From: an uncultured Bacteroidota bacterium
Lineage (GTDB): Bacteria; Bacteroidota; Bacteroidia; UKL13-3
Reading direction: 5' to 3'
Assembly: GCA_903927505.1 (NCBI GenBank)
Contig: CAIYNF010000158.1
Coordinates: 1-48,042 of the forward strand
DNA length: 48,042 nucleotides
Positions 44,278 to 48,042 of this stretch are shown here, piece after piece (the first letter of the stretch is position 1; every line of letters begins with the position of its first letter). The notes beneath the pieces are model-generated. The model ran no database searches. It was not told where the DNA came from and saw only the letters and a program-made list of their open reading frames with translations. The position numbers and the translations under genes were made by a program.

Positions 44278-44284
44278 GTTTACA

Positions 44285-44292
44285 CAAAGTTA
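44285..44292 (-). promoter_or_regulatory. -7 promoter element of the HYC_CC_PP gene
   Basis: TAACTTTG on the minus strand, perfect TAnnTTTG. It lies so close to the TTG at 44277 that the transcript would be almost leaderless. A TTG sits 22 bases further upstream. Confidence 0.4.
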
Positions 44293-44296
44293 ATTC

Positions 44297-44336
44297 TTTT
44301 AGCAGGCAAATAATCAAGCAAAAATTTTTTAGCAGG
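44297..44336. repeat. Direct repeat in the divergent HYC_CC_PP/typA promoter region
   Basis: TTTTAGCAGG occurs at 44297-44306 and again at 44327-44336, 30 bases apart (about three helical turns). A possible operator, but only two copies are seen. Confidence 0.4.
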
Positions 44337-44347
44337 ATAATTTCACT

Positions 44348-44355
44348 TACATTTG
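44348..44355 (+). promoter_or_regulatory. -7 promoter element of typA
   Basis: TACATTTG, a perfect TAnnTTTG, 20 bases before the ATG at 44376; a T run lies at the -33 distance without a TTG. Confidence 0.45.
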
Positions 44356-44375
44356 CAGTCCTTTTTAAATTGAAC

Positions 44376-46187
44376 ATGCAGAATATCAGAAATATAGCTA
44401 TAATAGCACACGTTGACCATGGAAAAACTACTTTGGTTGACAAAATCATTCACCAAACTCAGATTTTTCGTGAAAACCAAGAAAAAGGCGACTTAATCCT
44501 TGACAACAATGACCTTGAGCGTGAAAGAGGTATCACTATTTTGGCTAAAAATATCTCAGTTAATTACAAAGGAACAAAAATTAACATCATCGACACCCCT
44601 GGTCACAGTGACTTTGGAGGTGAAGTTGAACGCGTATTAAATATGGCCGATGGCGTATTGTTATTGGTTGATGCATTTGAAGGTCCAATGCCACAAACGC
44701 GTTTTGTTTTGCAAAAAGCATTGGCTTTGGGTAAAAAACCAATTGTTGTAATTAACAAGGTAGACAAACCTAACTGTCGTCCAGATGAAGTACATGATGC
44801 CGTTTTTGATTTATTCTTTAACCTTGAAGCAACCGAAGAGCAATTAGATTTCCATACCATGTATGGCAGTTCTAAAATGGGTTGGATGGGTAGAGATTGG
44901 AAAAATCCAACAACAGATTTCACAGAATTATTAGAGGATATCATTACCCAAATTCCAGCACCTGTGGTACCAGAAGGTAACTTGCAAATGCAAATTACTT
45001 CATTGGATTACTCTTCATTTACTGGTCGTATTGCCATTGGTAGAATTTTACGTGGTAGTATTAAAGTTAACCAACCAGTTAGCATTGTTAAACGTGATGG
45101 TTCAATCCAAAAATCTCGTATCAAAGAACTTTATACATTTGAAGGTCTTGGTAAAATGAAAGTAGAAGAAGCGCACGGTGGAGATATTTGTGCGGTGATG
45201 GGTATTGATGGTTTTGAAATTGGCGATACCATTGCCGATTTCGAAAATCCTGAAGGCCTTATTCCTATTAAGATTGACGAACCTACCATGAATATGTTGT
45301 TTTGTATAAACAACTCACCATTCTTTGGTAAAGAAGGAAAATTTGTAACCTCACGTCACTTACGTGATCGTTTGTTTAAAGAATTAGAAAAGAACTTAGC
45401 CCTCCGTGTTGAAGAAACAGATGCGGCAGATTCATATTTGGTATTTGGTAGAGGTATTTTGCATTTATCTATCTTAATTGAAACCATGCGCCGTGAAGGT
45501 TATGAAATGCAAGTTGGACAACCACAAGTTATTGTTAAAGAAATTGATGGCAAGAAATGTGAACCAATTGAAATATTAACAGTAAACGTACCAGAAGAAT
45601 ATTCAGGTAAAGTAATTGAATATGTAAGTCAGCGCAAAGGAGATATGTTAATCATGGAACCTAAAGGCGATTTGATTCATTTAGAATTTGAAATTCCTTC
45701 ACGTGGTATCATTGGTTTAAGAAATAACTTGCTTACCGCAACAGCTGGTGAAGCAATAATGGCGCACCGTTTCAAAGCATTTGAACCTTGGAAAGGAACT
45801 ATTCCTAACCGTGGTAGTGGTGTTATGATTTCTGGTGAACAAGGCAAAGCAATTGCTTATTCAATTGATAAATTACAAGACCGTGGTAGCTTCTTTGTTG
45901 AAGCAGGTGAAAATATCTACATGGGTCAGATTATTGGTGAAACCAATCGTCAAGACGATTTAGTTGTTAATATTACCAAAGAGAAAAAATTAACCAATAT
46001 GCGTGCATCTGGAACAGATGATAAAACCCGTATGGCGCCAAAAATTAATTTCTCTTTAGAAGAGTGTATGGAATATATACAAGGTGATGAGCTGGTAGAA
46101 ATAACGCCACTTTCACTTCGTTTGCGCAAAGTACATTTGGAAGAGAACGAACGCAAACGTTTCAAAAACGCATTGGCATCTTCGTAA
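44376..46187 (+). CDS. typA: Ribosome-associated GTPase TypA/BipA
   Basis: Translational GTPase of 603 residues related to EF-G, needed for 50S assembly and stress growth in other bacteria. G1 IIAHVDHGKTTL (near 9-20), the switch region ERGITILAKN, DTPGHSDFGGEVERVL, NKVDKPNCRPDEV (here NKVDKPN rather than NKxD plain) and the later LRDRLFKELEKNLALRVEE and VSQRKGDMLIMEPKG blocks identify it. The ATG at 44376 was chosen over the TTG at 44370. Closed by a terminator; prfB follows. Confidence 0.96.
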   Translation: MQNIRNIAIIAHVDHGKTTLVDKIIHQTQIFRENQEKGDLILDNNDLERERGITILAKNISVNYKGTKINIIDTPGHSDFGGEVERVLNMADGVLLLVDAFEGPMPQTRFVLQKALALGKKPIVVINKVDKPNCRPDEVHDAVFDLFFNLEATEEQLDFHTMYGSSKMGWMGRDWKNPTTDFTELLEDIITQIPAPVVPEGNLQMQITSLDYSSFTGRIAIGRILRGSIKVNQPVSIVKRDGSIQKSRIKELYTFEGLGKMKVEEAHGGDICAVMGIDGFEIGDTIADFENPEGLIPIKIDEPTMNMLFCINNSPFFGKEGKFVTSRHLRDRLFKELEKNLALRVEETDAADSYLVFGRGILHLSILIETMRREGYEMQVGQPQVIVKEIDGKKCEPIEILTVNVPEEYSGKVIEYVSQRKGDMLIMEPKGDLIHLEFEIPSRGIIGLRNNLLTATAGEAIMAHRFKAFEPWKGTIPNRGSGVMISGEQGKAIAYSIDKLQDRGSFFVEAGENIYMGQIIGETNRQDDLVVNITKEKKLTNMRASGTDDKTRMAPKINFSLEECMEYIQGDELVEITPLSLRLRKVHLEENERKRFKNALASS

Positions 46188-46201
46188 TTAATTGAACTTA
46201 A

Positions 46202-46241
46202 AAATGAAATTGTTCTGTAATACTGCAGAACAATTTCATTT
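46202..46241 (+). terminator. Terminator between typA and prfB
   Basis: A perfect 16-bp stem (46202-46217 with 46226-46241, core GAAATTGTTCTG) with an 8-base loop, followed by a T-rich tract. Confidence 0.75.
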
Positions 46242-46260
46242 ATTTTAATAATACCTTTCC

Positions 46261-47347
46261 ATGACTACAGAACAACTCAAAGATTTGAAGTTGAGGGCAG
46301 ATGCCCTGAGGAGGTACCTTTGACGTCGATAATAAATTATTAGACATTAAGGAAGAAGAGGCGCGTAGTTTACAGCCCAATTTCTGGGACAATCCCAAAG
46401 AAGCAGAAAGACATATTAAAGGTACCAGGCTAAAAAAAATCTGGACCGATGCATACGCCACAATGGAAAATATTGTGGAGGATTTATCTGTATTATTTGA
46501 ATTTTATCAAGAAGGTGAAGGAACCGAGGAAGAAGTAGAATCTGCTTACCAAATAGCCGCCAAAGTTGTTGAAGAGCTTGAATTTAAAAACATGCTTAGC
46601 AATGAGGAAGACCAAATGAATTGCATGATCAATATCAATTCTGGTGCAGGTGGAACAGAGAGCCAAGATTGGGCAGAAATGCTCATGCGTATGTATATTA
46701 TGTATGCAGACAAACACGGTCTCAAAGCCGCGGTGGTAGATGAACAAGCTGGCGATGGTGCAGGTATTAAATCATGCTCCATTGAAGTAAGTGGCGATTT
46801 TGCTTATGGCTTTTTAAAAGGAGAAAATGGCGTGCATCGTTTGGTTCGAATCTCTCCATTTGATAGCAATGCCAGACGACATACTTCCTTTGCCTCTGTA
46901 TATGTTTATCCAATTGTTGACGATAGCATTGAAATAGAAATCAAAGATGCAGATATAGAATTTCAAACTTCTAGGTCTGGGGGTGCAGGTGGACAAAATG
47001 TAAACAAGGTTGAAACCAAAGTACAACTAACCCATAAACCTACAGGAATTGTTATTATTTGTCAGGTAGACCGCTCTCAAAGTGCCAATAAAGAAAGGGC
47101 TTTAACCATGTTGCGCTCGCAATTGTATGAACTAGAATTGCGCAAGCAAAACGAAGCAAAATCTGTGATTGAGGCTGGTAAAAAGAAAATAGAATGGGGA
47201 AGCCAAATTCGCAATTATGTATTTCACCCTTACAAATTAATTAAGGATTTAAGAACAGACACAGAAACTTCGGATGTACAAAAAGTAATGGATGGTGGCT
47301 TAGATGATTTTATCAAAGCGTACCTCATGGAGAATTCAAAAAACTAA
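46261..47347 (+). CDS. prfB: Peptide chain release factor 2, with programmed +1 frameshift
   Basis: Reads UGA and UAA stop codons. Translation starts at ATG 46261, runs 20 codons ([20 protein letters not shown]) to an in-frame TGA at 46321-46323, and must shift +1 at CTT (46318-46320) to continue at 46322 through 47347, giving about 361 residues. The second frame supplies the rest: the acidic N-domain, the stop-reading [15 protein letters not shown] block (SPF motif) and the peptidyl-tRNA hydrolysis motif [14 protein letters not shown] (GGQ). The shift site AGGAGG-TAC-CTT-TGA-C matches the E. coli prfB autoregulatory site in order and spacing. It is neither a pseudogene nor two genes. Confidence 0.95.
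46309..46323 (+). promoter_or_regulatory. Programmed +1 frameshift site of prfB
   Basis: AGGAGG (46309-46314), three bases (TAC), the slippery CTT (46318-46320) and the TGA stop (46321-46323) followed by C. Low RF2 lets the ribosome slip from CTT to TTT and make more RF2, a known feedback loop. Confidence 0.95.
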
Positions 47348-47348
47348 T

Positions 47349-48042
47349 TTACTTTCTATGGATAATGCCCGGAACGGGCTGTGCGGTAGGCATCACAATC
47401 ATTTCATTGATGTTTACATGTGCTGGACGACTGATGGCATAATAAATGGCATCTGCAATATCACTGGCCAATAAATTATCAAATCCTTGGTAAACTGCTT
47501 TTGCTTTTTCTTCATCGCCATGGAAACGAACAAGAGAGAATTCTGTTTCTACTGCTCCCGGATAAATTCCAGTAACCCTAATTGGGTATGCCGATAATTC
47601 TATGCGCATGGCTTTGTTTAAAGCATCAACCGCAAATTTTGTAGCACAGTAAACATTTCCATTTGCGTATACTTCTTTTCCTGCAATGCTGCTAATATTT
47701 ACAACATGCCCTGTTTTTCTTTCAATCATGCCAGGAATTACCAAACGAGATATATACAATAAACCTTTTACATTGGTATCTATCATGGCTTCCCAATCGC
47801 CTAAGGCGCCTTTATCAATGGTGCTCAAGCCACTTGCTAAACCTGCATTGTTAACTAAAACATCAATGGCTTGAAAATCTTTTGGCAATGCATCTACAGC
47901 AATTTGCACTTCTTCTTTGTATCGAATATCAAAAATAGCCGCATGTGATGCTGTGCCAAATTCGGCCTTCAATTGCGCTTGTAAAGCCAAAATTCTATCT
48001 GCTCGCCTTCCACTTAAAATTAAATTATATCCGTTTTGCGCC
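47349..48042 (-). CDS. Short-chain dehydrogenase/reductase, YdfG-like (5' partial)
   Basis: NAD(P)-dependent oxidoreductase cut by the right window edge; the frame continues open through AQNGYNLILSGRRADRIL, so only the first ~15-20 residues with the TGxxxGxG motif are missing. Visible: DVLVNNAGLA, the catalytic Ser in VNISSIAGK, the YCATKFAV YxxxK pair, and IRVTGIYPGAVETEFSLVRF. The late SRPAHVNINEMIVMPTAQ fits the group acting on 3-hydroxy acids or serine (YdfG-like). It converges with prfB with a single base between the stops and no terminator. Confidence 0.92.
   Translation of the reverse strand, partial: AQNGYNLILSGRRADRILALQAQLKAEFGTASHAAIFDIRYKEEVQIAVDALPKDFQAIDVLVNNAGLASGLSTIDKGALGDWEAMIDTNVKGLLYISRLVIPGMIERKTGHVVNISSIAGKEVYANGNVYCATKFAVDALNKAMRIELSAYPIRVTGIYPGAVETEFSLVRFHGDEEKAKAVYQGFDNLLASDIADAIYYAISRPAHVNINEMIVMPTAQPVPGIIHRK

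Noticed and set aside
46261..46462. prfB looks truncated or broken by an in-frame TGA after 20 codons
   Set aside because: The AGGAGG-TAC-CTT-TGA-C context is the known programmed frameshift site and the downstream frame is intact.

Overview
The window is a chromosomal segment of an AT-rich member of the Bacteroidota, probably of the Chitinophagales/Sphingobacteriales/Cytophagales side rather than Bacteroidales (lineage inferred, not proven). The signs are: a type IX secretion (T9SS) sorting domain at the left edge, a PorV-like outer membrane protein, TonB-dependent receptors carrying carboxypeptidase-regulatory-like domains, a RecO without zinc cysteines, a Rho with a long Asn/Arg-rich insertion, an E1 alpha/beta fusion dehydrogenase, and -7 elements of the Bacteroidota type (TAnnTTTG). 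No rRNA, tRNA, CRISPR array, prophage or insertion sequence was seen. No stretch longer than 300 bases lacks a gene.

Layout. 1-2.1 kb: end of a secreted T9SS cargo, then an amino acid permease. 2.1-6.1 kb (minus): a tightly packed five-gene run (LPTM-type membrane protein, membrane glycosyltransferase 2, small unknown protein, recO, secreted esterase) ending in a bidirectional terminator shared with the permease. 6.2-7.7 kb: ruvC, then greA-HIT on the minus strand. 7.8-16.6 kb (minus): TonB receptor, a 1290-residue exported protein and a PorV-like protein, followed by a strong terminator. 16.7-18.5 kb (minus): a 2-hydroxyacid dehydrogenase and rsmA. 18.7-26.0 kb (plus): pepA and pdxA, then the lipid-synthesis run yceD-rpmF-plsX-fabH and accB-accC, with two good promoters. 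26.1-28.3 kb: a small membrane protein and a redoxin plus cytochrome c/copper-monooxygenase-like lipoprotein pair. 28.4-33.1 kb: bacilliredoxin, ahcY, a thioredoxin-like protein and fused branched-chain E1. 33.1-34.6 kb (minus): two translationally coupled lipoproteins. 34.7-40.1 kb (plus): DUF1456 protein, photolyase, rho, FHS-type sugar transporter. 40.1-44.3 kb (minus): an unusual run HYC_CC_PP protein - HMA protein - TonB receptor - GH53 galactanase. 44.4-47.3 kb: typA and prfB, the latter with a programmed +1 frameshift. The right edge cuts a short-chain dehydrogenase.

Most genes are housekeeping. The parts that deserve a second look are the metal-protein/TonB/galactanase run at 40.1-44.3 kb, the TonB-giant protein-PorV cassette at 7.8-16.6 kb, the redoxin/cytochrome c/copper-protein pair, a recurring GGTTCGAACC-like palindrome, and a mobile-looking palindromic repeat found downstream of two unrelated genes. 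Starts were moved inward from the longest open frame wherever a promoter element, ribosome binding site, stop/start overlap or signal peptide decided it.
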